Assembly (NCBI GenBank): GCA_016721425.1
Contig: JADKID010000007.1
Coordinates: 310,001 to 374,000, forward strand
DNA: 64,000 nucleotides
DNA from: Bryobacterales bacterium
Lineage (GTDB): Bacteria; Acidobacteriota; Terriglobia; Bryobacterales; Bryobacteraceae
Direction: 5' to 3'
A model generated the notes under the pieces. It was not told where the DNA came from. It worked only from the letters and a program-made list of their open reading frames with translations, and searched no databases. Positions 44,826 to 53,060 of this stretch are shown one piece after another. Both the position numbers and the translations under genes were made by a program. How positions within the stretch are numbered: the first letter of the stretch is position 1; every line of letters starts with the position of its first letter.

Positions 44826-45761
44826 ATGACGCCCACAGAAAAAATATGGCACAACGGCCGCTTCATTGCATGGGATGAGGCGCAGATCCATGTGCTCTCC
44901 CACGTAGTCAGCTATGGCAGTTCCGTCTTCGAGGGCGTGCGCTGCTACGAGACCCAGAACGGTCCTGCCATATTCCGCCTTCGCGATCATACCCGCCGCC
45001 TGCTCGATTCCGCCAAGATCTACCGCTTCCCGGTGGAGTTTTCCCAGGACCAACTGGTGGAGGCCCAGATCGAACTGGTGCGCCTGAACGGCATGCGCTC
45101 CTGCTACATCCGCCCCATCATCCTGCGCGGCTACGGTGGGGTCGGCGTCATGCCGGTCAACAATCCCACCGAGATCTACCTGGCCTGTTGGGAATGGGGT
45201 AAGTACCTCGGCGAAGAGGCTCTGGCGGAGGGTGTGGATGTCTGCATTTCCTCCTGGAATCGGATCGCTCCCAATACTCTGCCCGCGCTGGCCAAAGCGG
45301 GCGCCAACTACATGAACTCGCAGTTGATCCGCATGGAAGCCCACCACAACGGCTACGCCGAAGGCATTGCGCTCGATTCCGAGGGCCGCATCAGCGAAGG
45401 CTCCGGCGAGAACATCTTTGTCATCCGCGACGGCAAGATCCTCACCCCGCCGCTCGGCTCCAGCGCCCTGCCCGGCATTACCCGCGACTCCGTCATGACC
45501 CTGGCGCGCGATCTCGGCATTCCCTTGGTGGAGAGCGTGATCCCCCGCGAGATGCTCTATATCGCCGACGAAGTGTTCTTCACCGGCACCGCCGCCGAGG
45601 TCACGCCCATTCGCTCTATCGACCGCATTCCGGTTGGCGCCGGCCGCCGCGGCCCCATCACGGAAAAGCTGCAGAAGGCTTTCTTTGAGTTGGTGGAGGG
45701 CAAAGCCGCCGACAAGTACGGCTGGCTCACGGCCGTGCCCGTCACCGTCCCGGCTCGCTAG
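44826..45761 (+). CDS. ilvE: Branched-chain amino acid aminotransferase
   Basis: A 311-residue class IV PLP enzyme, colinear with E. coli IlvE: GVRCYETQNGPAIFRLRDH, the PLP-lysine segment ALAKAGANYMNSQL, YAEGIALDSEGRISEGSGEN, PPLGSSALPGITRDSV and FFTGTAAEVTPIRSIDR. It catalyses the last step of Leu, Ile and Val synthesis with 2-oxoglutarate/glutamate. The start ATG 44826 is chosen because the frame upstream lies in the protease gene. Single-gene unit between a divergent protease gene and nagA-like gene. Confidence 0.95.
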   Translation: MTPTEKIWHNGRFIAWDEAQIHVLSHVVSYGSSVFEGVRCYETQNGPAIFRLRDHTRRLLDSAKIYRFPVEFSQDQLVEAQIELVRLNGMRSCYIRPIILRGYGGVGVMPVNNPTEIYLACWEWGKYLGEEALAEGVDVCISSWNRIAPNTLPALAKAGANYMNSQLIRMEAHHNGYAEGIALDSEGRISEGSGENIFVIRDGKILTPPLGSSALPGITRDSVMTLARDLGIPLVESVIPREMLYIADEVFFTGTAAEVTPIRSIDRIPVGAGRRGPITEKLQKAFFELVEGKAADKYGWLTAVPVTVPAR

Positions 45762-45965
45762 AAGGTCCCTAAAATATGTCGGGCCGCGAACCCGTTCCCA
45801 ATGTCAACCTCCCCCGAGGATTCACTGTTTTCGAACTGATTCGCGGCCGAACTGTTCTCACTGTAGTGGTTTCCAGCCCCGTAAGGGAAGCGTCTCCGGC
45901 GCCTCCCGCGGGGCTTTTCAACAAGTTTGTCCGCTTCTGTTTTGAGTGAGTTACGGACGCGGGCG

Positions 45966-45985
45966 TGTGGACAAGGTGTGGATAA
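45966..45985 (+). promoter_or_regulatory. Pair of DnaA-box-like 9-mers
   Basis: TGTGGACAA (45966-45974) and TGTGGATAA (45977-45985) lie in direct orientation 11 bases apart, about one helical turn. The second is the exact reverse complement of the DnaA consensus TTATCCACA; the first differs at one base. They sit just ahead of the ATG at 45992. They may bind DnaA as a regulatory pair; the location within a normal gene region does not suggest an origin. Confidence 0.4.
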
Positions 45986-45991
45986 AACAAT

Positions 45992-47143
45992 ATGAGCATG
46001 AAATGTTGCGGCAGGAACGCGCTCTCGGGCGCCTGGCTGGAAGTGAGCGGCGCCGGAGCTATCGATAGCGTCGTGGAGAAACCCCACCCTCCTGAACAGG
46101 GCCTCTACCTCGCGCCAGGCTTCGTCGATATTCAGGTCAACGGCTTCGCGGGGGCAGATTACTGCTCGGCGTCCACCTCCATGGAGATGCTGGAGCACTC
46201 GCTCACCGTGCAGTTCTCCACCGGAGTGACCCGCCTGTTCCCGACCGTCATCACCGGCGGCCGTGAAGAGATGATCGGGGCGCTCAAGAATCTGACGCGC
46301 GCGCGAAAGGAACTCCGCCACGGTCGCGCCATGGAGGGCTTCCATGTGGAAGGCCCGCACATCTCGCCCAATGACGGCCCGCGCGGCGCCCATCCCGTCC
46401 GCCACGTCCGTCCGCCGGATACTGCGGAGTTCGACGCCTGGCAGGATGCCGCCGAGGGCCACATCAAACTCGTCACCGTCTCACCTGAGTGGCCCGGCAC
46501 GCCACTCTACGTGGAGCACGTGGTGAGCCGCGGCGTGGTGGTTAGCCTGGGACACCTGGAGGCCACCGGCGCGCAGATCGAAGCCGCAGTCGCAGCCGGA
46601 GCCACTCTCTCCACGCATCTCGGCAACGGCGCCCACAAGATGCTGCCTCGCCATCCCAACTATCTCTGGCAGCAGATGGCAGAGGATCGCCTCTGCGCCT
46701 CGTTCATCGTCGATGGCATCCACCTCGGCGACGATTTCCTGAAAGTGGCGTTGCGGGCCAAGGGCCTGGAACGCTCCGTCCTGGTCACCGACGCAGTCAT
46801 GCCGGCCTGCTGCCCCCCAGGTCCCTACATGCTGGGTGAGGTAGAGGTGGAGTTGCACGCGGCTGGCAATGTGACCCTACGGGGCGGCGATCGCCTGGCT
46901 GGCAGCGCGTTGCGCATGGACCGCGGCGTGGAAAACCTCATGAAGCTCGCCAGCCTCAGCCTGTCCGAGGCCGTGACCCTGGCAACCCTCAACCCGGCGC
47001 GAGTCGGCCACGTCGCGCAGAGGCAGCGCGGTCTTGTGCCCGGCGAGCGCGCCGACCTTGTGGAGTTTGCGTTTGACCAGGACGCCAAATCGATCCGGGT
47101 GCTGAAAACATGGCTGGATGGCGAGCTGGTTTACTCAGCCTAG
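45992..47143 (+). CDS. nagA: N-acetylglucosamine-6-phosphate deacetylase-like amidohydrolase
   Basis: A 383-residue amidohydrolase. PGFVDIQVNGFAGADY begins the barrel, E120 in VEGPHISP is the usual metal ligand, and GHLEATGAQIEAAVAAGAT, STHLGNGAHKM and SVLVTDAVMP follow NagA order. The THLFNAM block of classic NagA is altered here. The reaction would remove acetate from GlcNAc-6-P in amino-sugar recycling. No nagB or sugar transporter is near. ATG 45992 or 45998 could start the protein; a DnaA-box pair occupies the place of a ribosome site. Confidence 0.88.
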   Translation: MSMKCCGRNALSGAWLEVSGAGAIDSVVEKPHPPEQGLYLAPGFVDIQVNGFAGADYCSASTSMEMLEHSLTVQFSTGVTRLFPTVITGGREEMIGALKNLTRARKELRHGRAMEGFHVEGPHISPNDGPRGAHPVRHVRPPDTAEFDAWQDAAEGHIKLVTVSPEWPGTPLYVEHVVSRGVVVSLGHLEATGAQIEAAVAAGATLSTHLGNGAHKMLPRHPNYLWQQMAEDRLCASFIVDGIHLGDDFLKVALRAKGLERSVLVTDAVMPACCPPGPYMLGEVEVELHAAGNVTLRGGDRLAGSALRMDRGVENLMKLASLSLSEAVTLATLNPARVGHVAQRQRGLVPGERADLVEFAFDQDAKSIRVLKTWLDGELVYSA

Positions 47144-47391
47144 CCGCCGTCGCGCTCGCCGTTCAGATCGGCGTCATCGCCTGGCGCGGGGGGGCCCATG
47201 TGCGCTCCGACGCCGGGCCGGGCGGGGATCTGCGTCTCGCCCTGGTCTGGACGCTGTTCAGCTTCGCCGTGGGCCTGTGGGCGGATCGCCGGGGCGCTCC
47301 TGCCTTGGCGCTCTGGCTCGGAGCGGGCTTCGCGCTCCTGTTCGCCGCGCTGCTTTGGCTTCAGGCCCTCGCGGGCAAGCCCCCACTGTGA
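47110..47391 (+). CDS. Small membrane protein, unknown function
   Basis: A 93-residue protein with about three hydrophobic segments (SLAAVALAVQIGVIAW, LALVWTLFSFAVGLW, LWLGAGFALLFAALLW) separated by short charged loops. I recognise no family. It starts inside the end of the nagA-like gene (34-base overlap) and is followed 12 bases later by the CoA-binding protein gene, so it is probably part of the same operon. No cysteines or other functional residues stand out. Confidence 0.6.
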   Translation: MAGWRAGLLSLAAVALAVQIGVIAWRGGAHVRSDAGPGGDLRLALVWTLFSFAVGLWADRRGAPALALWLGAGFALLFAALLWLQALAGKPPL

Positions 47392-47403
47392 TAGCGTGTC
47401 GGC

Positions 47404-47826
47404 ATGCGCGCTGAAATCGAAGCGTTTGTAAGCCTGAAGCGAATTGCGGTGATCGGGGTGTCGCGGAAGTCCGCCCACTTCAGCAGGATGGTTCTCAAGG
47501 AGCTCCAGGACCGCGGCTACGATATCGTTCTGGTGCATCCCGAAGCCACCGAGATCGCCGGGCTGAAGTGCTTCCCTTCGATCCGCGCGGTGGACCCGCC
47601 GGTGGAGGGCGCCATGGTGCTCACGCCCCCGGAAGAGGCTCACCGCATCGGAGCCGAATGTGTCCAGGCCGGCGTCACGCGCCTCTGGCTCTACCGCGGC
47701 GTGCAGGCCCCGCACGGCTCACGGGCTGTACTCGACGAATGCCCCCTCATGTGGCTGAAGGACCCGGCGTGGTTTCACGCCGTCCACAAGGGCATCCGCA
47801 CCGTCTTTCATACGCTGCCTGTTTAG
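47404..47826 (+). CDS. CoA-binding domain protein (YccU-like)
   Basis: A 140-residue Rossmann-type protein: IAVIGVSRKSAHFSRMVLKE, YDIVLVHPEATEIAGLKCFP, VDPPVEGAMVLTPPEEAH and VTRLWLYRGV. This is the CoA_binding_2 family, related to the CoA-binding domain of succinyl-CoA synthetase and to YccU. The biochemical function is not known; such proteins may bind CoA or CoA-thiolated partners. Its end overlaps the stop of the convergent dipeptidase gene. Confidence 0.88.
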   Translation: MRAEIEAFVSLKRIAVIGVSRKSAHFSRMVLKELQDRGYDIVLVHPEATEIAGLKCFPSIRAVDPPVEGAMVLTPPEEAHRIGAECVQAGVTRLWLYRGVQAPHGSRAVLDECPLMWLKDPAWFHAVHKGIRTVFHTLPV

Positions 47827-49031
47827 CGGGCCGCGGCCTTCTCCACAGCCGTCATCACGCGCAACAGATTGCCGCCGTACACCTTGCGGATCTCCGCCGG
47901 CGTATACCCCTTTTCCAGCAGCTTACGTGTCAGGTTCGGCCACTTCGAAACATCGTCCAGCCCCTCCGGTACGCAGCCAACGCCGTCGAAATCGCTGCCC
48001 AGCCCCACATAGTCGATCCCCGCGATTTTCTTGACGTGATCGATGTGGGCTACCACATCGTCGATAGTCGCCCGCACGGTTGCCTTTCCCAACTCCGCCG
48101 TCAACTGGCGCAGGGCCGCACGGCGCTCCTTCGGATCTTTGACACCCGCCATCACCTTCTCCGCCCTGGCCAGGAACGCCGGATCTCTCATCGGCGAAGA
48201 GTCCTGTGACTTCTGCGACAGGAACTCGCAACCGAAGTTGATCTGCACCACGCCGCCCTTCTTGGCCAGCGCCTGGATCATTTCATCCGTCATGTTGCGC
48301 GGAATGTTCGAGAGCGATCGGCAGGAAGAGTGGGAGCTGAAGATCGGAGCCTTGCTCGCCTCCAGCGCATCCCAGAAGGTCTTGTCCGAGACGTGGGCGA
48401 TGTCCACCATCATGCCCAAGCGGTTCATTTCTGCGATCACCTGGCGGCCCAGTTCGTTCATGCCCTGATTGTCTTTCTCACCTGAAGATCCGGCCCAGCT
48501 CAGATTCTTCGAGTGAGTCAACGTCATGTAGCGGACGCCCAAAGCATAGTAGTCGCGCAGAAGACGCACGTCGTCTTCAATCGCGTGGCCGCCCTCGATA
48601 CCGATCAGCGCGGCGATTTTGCCCTGCTTCTTGGCCTTCACGATTCCGGCAGCGGTGGTGGTAAACACCATCTCGTTCGGATACTTCTCCGCGATGTCGT
48701 GCCGGATGGTGTCGATCATCTGCAGCGCCCGGTGCGCTGATTTGTTCCCCTCCATATTGCCCGTGGCGACATAGGCGGCGAAGAACTCAGCCGTCATTCC
48801 GCCCTGCTTCATGCGTGGAATATCGGTGTGGCTTTCGGTGGAGGGCTTGCCCAGTTCCACGCCCTCCACCGTCTTGCTGGTCACATCGTTGTGGGTGTCG
48901 ATCAGGATCGCTGAGCGGTGAACCTTCATCACCTCCGCGTCGGTCCAGACTTTTGCTTTTTGGGCGGACGCCCAGCCTGCCGCGAGGGACAGGCCGAGCG
49001 CCGCGAGTGTGAGTGTACGGCTTGTGAGCAT
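47823..49031 (-). CDS. M19 family membrane dipeptidase, secreted
   Basis: A 402-residue exported dipeptidase with signal peptide MLTSRTLTLAALGLSLAAGWASA. The first zinc ligands are H47 and D49 in LIDTHNDV; the bridging Glu is in GIEGGHAIEDD; later ligands lie in VDIAHVS and FSSHSSCRSL. YVGLGSDFDGV is a family landmark. The renal dipeptidase family cleaves dipeptides, including those with D-residues. It lies ten bases downstream of the TonB-dependent receptor gene on the same strand, so the pair may import and process peptides. Confidence 0.92.
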   Translation of the reverse strand: MLTSRTLTLAALGLSLAAGWASAQKAKVWTDAEVMKVHRSAILIDTHNDVTSKTVEGVELGKPSTESHTDIPRMKQGGMTAEFFAAYVATGNMEGNKSAHRALQMIDTIRHDIAEKYPNEMVFTTTAAGIVKAKKQGKIAALIGIEGGHAIEDDVRLLRDYYALGVRYMTLTHSKNLSWAGSSGEKDNQGMNELGRQVIAEMNRLGMMVDIAHVSDKTFWDALEASKAPIFSSHSSCRSLSNIPRNMTDEMIQALAKKGGVVQINFGCEFLSQKSQDSSPMRDPAFLARAEKVMAGVKDPKERRAALRQLTAELGKATVRATIDDVVAHIDHVKKIAGIDYVGLGSDFDGVGCVPEGLDDVSKWPNLTRKLLEKGYTPAEIRKVYGGNLLRVMTAVEKAAAR

Positions 49032-49041
49032 TGGGGTAATT

Positions 49042-52000
49042 CTAGAACAGGATCTTGAACGCGAGCTGAATATTGCGCGGCTCTCCGAAGCCCAGGCCCG
49101 GAGCGCTGGAGCCGTTCCGCGTATTGGTGATCAGACCAAACGCGGTGGACGACGCCAGCGATGTGCCGGGGTTGGCGTAGTTGGCCCGGTTTGTCAGGTT
49201 GAAGACCTCAAACCGGAACTGGGTCTGGATGCGCTCCGAAATCGGCGTGTTCTTGAACACGGAGAAATCGAAGCTGCCAAAGCCGGGCCCGCGGATGGCG
49301 TCACGGCCGATGTTGCCGAACGTGCCGGTGGCGGGTCGGGCAAAGGCCGCCGCATTGAACCAGCGGACGGCCGTTCCAGTGGTTGGCTGGACGACGCCCG
49401 AGAAGGGGTCGCCGACAACATCCACGCGGTCGCGGCTGTCGGCGCTGTTGCTCACGTTGGTGCCGGCCAGAAGGTCCAGCGGTTCGCCCGTGTGCAGAGT
49501 AGCCAGTCCGTTCACCTGCCAGCCCTTCACCAGCAGCGGAGCATGCTTGGTGAACTCCGGCACGTCGTAGGACACGTACGACGTGAAGATGTGATTGATG
49601 TCGAAGTTCGAAGGACCACGCTCGCGGCGAAGGTCATAGCTGTTGGCCGGCAGCGCGTTCCGCACGTTGGAGCCATTGTCAATCGCCTTGCCGAATGTAT
49701 AGTTCGCCACACCGGTGAAGTGCTTGAAGCGAGTGATCTTCAGCTGTGTCTGGAACGAGTGGTAGTTGGAATTGATGATCGAGTTCAGCTCGTTGATCGC
49801 GGCCAGCGTCGGATACGCCGTGTTGTAGGGGCGGCGCTCCTGCACGGTGCCGGTGGCGCCCGGCATCGGCGCATTGATGTTGCGCAACACCGAAAGGTGA
49901 TGGCCGGCGCTGCCCACATAACCCACCTGCAACAGCGTGTCGCGGCCCAACTGCTGCTGGATGTTCAGGTTGAAATTCTGAACGTAGGGAATGCGGAAAT
50001 CCTGGCTGACGGTGAATGCGCCAAACGGAGGGCGTGGCGCCGTCGCACCGAAAATCGCCTCATTCTGAACGATGGTGAAGGCGCTGCGGATGATCGAAAA
50101 CACCGGCGCCGGACCGCCCGGGTTGGCGTGCACGCCGGCCGAGCCGCCATTCGGCATGCCCGTGTTGGCGACAAAGAAGTTCAGTGGCGGAACGTCGTAG
50201 AAGAATCCGTAAGAGCCGCGGATCACCGTCTTTCCACCGCGCTTTGGCGTATAGGCAAAGCCCACGCGCGGAGCCAGGTTGTTCAGATCGCGCGGGTAGA
50301 GGTTCGTTGTATCCACGCCCGGAGTGACAAAGCCCTTGCCAGGAATGAAGTTCGTGATCGTGTTCTTGTCGTCGTAGAGGACGCCATGATAGGTGTAGCG
50401 CACGCCGAAGTTGAGGTTCAACTTCGAATTCACCTGCCAGTTGTCGTGCAACCACCAGTCGAACGAGTTCTGCCAGTAGTCGCGCTGCAACTGGCCGCGG
50501 ACAATCTGCGCGCCGTTGTTGCCGGTCACATAGCCGGCCAGGAAGTCGGCCAGCGCCTTCTGGCTCGCACTGAGTGCCGTATCCACCGCCCATGGCCCGC
50601 GTGTGCCGTCAAATGAAAACGACCCGCGCTTGTTGGTGTCGTAGAAGACGTCGAGCCGCGCCCGGCGGTATTCGCCGCCGATCTTCAGTTGATGCGCGCC
50701 CATCGAGATGTTCAGGTTGGACGTGATATGCCCGGTGGTGTCAATACGCCCCAGAGGCTGCGTGGCACTGGCGCCCGCGAATCCGCTGATGCGCATCGTC
50801 GGCGAGCCAATCAAAGTCCCTTCTGTCACGCCGGTGTTCAACCCCAGCGATACAGGGTTGTAGCTCGTGTCGAAGTCATTGAATACCTGCTTGAAGTAGT
50901 TCACGCCCAACGTGGTCTGCAGCACCATGCGCGGCGAGAGGATGTCGTTCATCACGACGCTCAGGTTGGTCATGCGGCTCGGCGCCACCTGGAAATATTC
51001 GCGGTACGGCACGCCGTTGTCGGCGACCTGCTTGCCGGTGCCGCCAAAGTAGCGGGCCGCGATGGTGTGGTTGGACGTGAAGCGGTGATCCACCTTCACG
51101 ATGGCGTTGTAGCTGTCGTAGTCAGCCTGATCGGTCGCCAGGAAGTTGTTCGCCGTGGCAGACGCCGCATTACCGCGCGAGGGCCACAGGGAACGCAGAT
51201 TCGTCGAGACCGGATTCACGGCAACACCGTACTTCGCCAGGGTCTTTCCCGCGTCTGCGAACCAGGCGTCCGAAGGATGTGTCGTCAGGAACGACAAGCC
51301 GGCAATCGCCTTCTGCGCTTCGCCCGTGGCAAAGAAGAACGTCTTGTCCTTGATCACCGGACCGCCCACCGAAAAGCCGTACTGGTCGTTGCGGATCTTT
51401 CGCTTCGCGCTATTGGCCGCCGCAAACGGCGAGCGCTCCGCCAGCGCCTCATTGCGGTTGAAATAATACGCGCTGCCGTGCAGCGAGTTCGTGCCGCTCT
51501 TGATCACCAGGTTCACCGACGATCCGCCATTGCGGCCCGCCTCGGCGGTGGCATTGGTCTGCACCGAGAACTGGTCGATCGCCTCAATCGGCAGCAGCGT
51601 GCCGGCGATGCCTGCCACGCCGCCCTGATTCACCGCGCTCGAGTTGTGAAACCCGTCGTTGTTGTCTGCTCCGTCGATCTGATAGTTGTTGCCCGAGGCC
51701 CGCATTCCGTTCACGGAGCCAGACGTTGGCGATACGCCGGGAGCGAGCTTCAGCATCTGCCGGAAGTCGCGGCCCATGAGAGGCATTTCGGCCACCACCC
51801 TCGGACCAACCACGCCGGTCAAGGCGGAGGTCGTCGTCTCCAGCGACGCAGCCTCCGCCGAAACCTCCACCACGGCCGACTGCTGCGACACGCTGAGCTT
51901 GAGGCTGAGGTTGGTGACCTTGGAGACGCTCACCTCAACTCCCTCCACCCGGATCACCTGGAAGCCTTCTTTATTCACCGACAGATTGTAGAATCCGAGA

Positions 52001-52221
52001 GGCAGATCCGGCAGTGAAAACTCGCCGGACTGCGACGAGAGTGTCGTGCGCGCCAGACCCGTGCTCGGGCTCAACAACGCGACTGAGGCGCCTGGAACGG
52101 CGGCCCCTGTGGTATCAACAACGGATCCGCTGATGGCGCCGCGAAAGGTCTGCGCGGTGCCGGAAATAGCGGTCCAGACGAGTAAAAACACAGCGAGTGC
52201 TCTTTGTTTGGCGCGAAGCAT
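49042..52221 (-). CDS. TonB-dependent receptor with N-terminal carboxypeptidase-regulatory domain (Oar-like)
   Basis: A 1059-residue outer-membrane protein. ATG 52221 has GAGGTGA four bases upstream. After the signal peptide comes a carboxypeptidase-regulatory Ig-like domain (ISGSVVDTTGAAVPGASVAL, GEFSLPDLPLGFYNLSV), then a plug domain (MPLMGRDFRQMLKLAPGV, MRASGNNYQIDGADNNDG) and a long beta-barrel. The final residues NIQLAFKILF match a barrel C-terminus that ends in Phe. Acidobacteria carry many of these receptors; ligands are usually unknown. It precedes a dipeptidase gene, which suggests peptide ligands (inference). No TonB or ExbBD gene is nearby. Confidence 0.93.
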   Translation of the reverse strand: MLRAKQRALAVFLLVWTAISGTAQTFRGAISGSVVDTTGAAVPGASVALLSPSTGLARTTLSSQSGEFSLPDLPLGFYNLSVNKEGFQVIRVEGVEVSVSKVTNLSLKLSVSQQSAVVEVSAEAASLETTTSALTGVVGPRVVAEMPLMGRDFRQMLKLAPGVSPTSGSVNGMRASGNNYQIDGADNNDGFHNSSAVNQGGVAGIAGTLLPIEAIDQFSVQTNATAEAGRNGGSSVNLVIKSGTNSLHGSAYYFNRNEALAERSPFAAANSAKRKIRNDQYGFSVGGPVIKDKTFFFATGEAQKAIAGLSFLTTHPSDAWFADAGKTLAKYGVAVNPVSTNLRSLWPSRGNAASATANNFLATDQADYDSYNAIVKVDHRFTSNHTIAARYFGGTGKQVADNGVPYREYFQVAPSRMTNLSVVMNDILSPRMVLQTTLGVNYFKQVFNDFDTSYNPVSLGLNTGVTEGTLIGSPTMRISGFAGASATQPLGRIDTTGHITSNLNISMGAHQLKIGGEYRRARLDVFYDTNKRGSFSFDGTRGPWAVDTALSASQKALADFLAGYVTGNNGAQIVRGQLQRDYWQNSFDWWLHDNWQVNSKLNLNFGVRYTYHGVLYDDKNTITNFIPGKGFVTPGVDTTNLYPRDLNNLAPRVGFAYTPKRGGKTVIRGSYGFFYDVPPLNFFVANTGMPNGGSAGVHANPGGPAPVFSIIRSAFTIVQNEAIFGATAPRPPFGAFTVSQDFRIPYVQNFNLNIQQQLGRDTLLQVGYVGSAGHHLSVLRNINAPMPGATGTVQERRPYNTAYPTLAAINELNSIINSNYHSFQTQLKITRFKHFTGVANYTFGKAIDNGSNVRNALPANSYDLRRERGPSNFDINHIFTSYVSYDVPEFTKHAPLLVKGWQVNGLATLHTGEPLDLLAGTNVSNSADSRDRVDVVGDPFSGVVQPTTGTAVRWFNAAAFARPATGTFGNIGRDAIRGPGFGSFDFSVFKNTPISERIQTQFRFEVFNLTNRANYANPGTSLASSTAFGLITNTRNGSSAPGLGFGEPRNIQLAFKILF

Positions 52222-52415
52222 CAAATCACCTCAAAGCGAAAACTATGGGATCTTGAAGCCGCGGTCTGGACGAGGACGGCGCGGGGAGACGGGCGAGATG
52301 TTTTGAAAGTATCACGGCCTCGTCTGCATTACCCATAGAAAGTATTCATGAGGTCGATATCGTAGCGCCGGCCCGGCAACATTTCATTCTGATTCTCGCT
52401 ATCATAGAGCCTCGA

Positions 52416-53060
52416 ATGACCCGGCGCTGCGCACTCGGCCTGCTGCTGGCGGGACAGCCAGATCTCACCCGCGCGGACCGCCGCATATTCCGATCCTGGT
52501 TCGCCTGGCTCGCCGAAGCGTTGTACGTCATGCCCGCCAACCGCCGGCCGCGCGACGTCACCGATTGCTCAGCACTGCTTCGCTTTGCCTACCGGGAAGC
52601 ACTGCAATCCCACACCGCTGAATGGGCGCAGTCCCTGGGTCTGGAATGGATGCCGCCCTATGGCGAACTGAGCCGGCCCGCGCGCTCTGGCGCCGTTTTT
52701 CAAGCGGCCGGGCAACCTCGCCACTTTGCCGACGCCGAGCATCTCATGCGGGAAAACTGCCACCCCATCGCCCGCGACTGGCAGCTGGCCGAATCCGGCG
52801 ACCTGCTCTTCTTTCGCCAGTTCAGCGGTACCCAGCCGTGGCACGCCATGGTATTTCTCGCGAACAGCGCGTTCGATCGCTCGCGCGAGCCCCTGGCCGT
52901 CTATCATACTGGCCCGATGGGCCGAACAGCCGGCGAGATCCGGCGGCCCACCATGCAGGAACTCCTGCGCCACCAGGAGCCTCGCTGGCGGCCTGTCGCC
53001 GGCAATGGCAACTTCTTGGGCATTTATCGTTGGAATATCTTGAGGACATCGGAGTCGTGA
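52416..53060 (+). CDS. DUF1175 family protein (YfaT-like)
   Basis: A 214-residue protein: RIFRSWFAWLAEALYVMP, DVTDCSALLRFAYREAL, HLMRENCHPIARDWQLAESG, DLLFFRQFS and PWHAMVFL, the order seen in DUF1175/YfaT. The CSALLRFAYREAL and HAMVF blocks recall an NlpC/P60-type Cys-His papain-like fold, so a hydrolase is possible. No obvious signal peptide. In E. coli yfaT is next to yfaS, which encodes an alpha-2-macroglobulin, and the same arrangement occurs here with a TGATG overlap at 53058-53062. A TATCAT box lies ten bases before the ATG, which suggests a short leader. Confidence 0.85.
   Translation: MTRRCALGLLLAGQPDLTRADRRIFRSWFAWLAEALYVMPANRRPRDVTDCSALLRFAYREALQSHTAEWAQSLGLEWMPPYGELSRPARSGAVFQAAGQPRHFADAEHLMRENCHPIARDWQLAESGDLLFFRQFSGTQPWHAMVFLANSAFDRSREPLAVYHTGPMGRTAGEIRRPTMQELLRHQEPRWRPVAGNGNFLGIYRWNILRTSES

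Noticed and set aside
45776..45960. Short plus-strand frame of about 58 codons between ilvE and the nagA-like gene
   Set aside because: No ribosome site, no recognisable domain and short; a GC-rich hairpin near 45900-45915 suggests an untranslated end of ilvE instead.
49009..52017. Plus-strand frames of 535 and 442 codons opposite the TonB receptor
   Set aside because: The receptor on the minus strand has signal peptide, plug and barrel motifs throughout; the plus frames have none.
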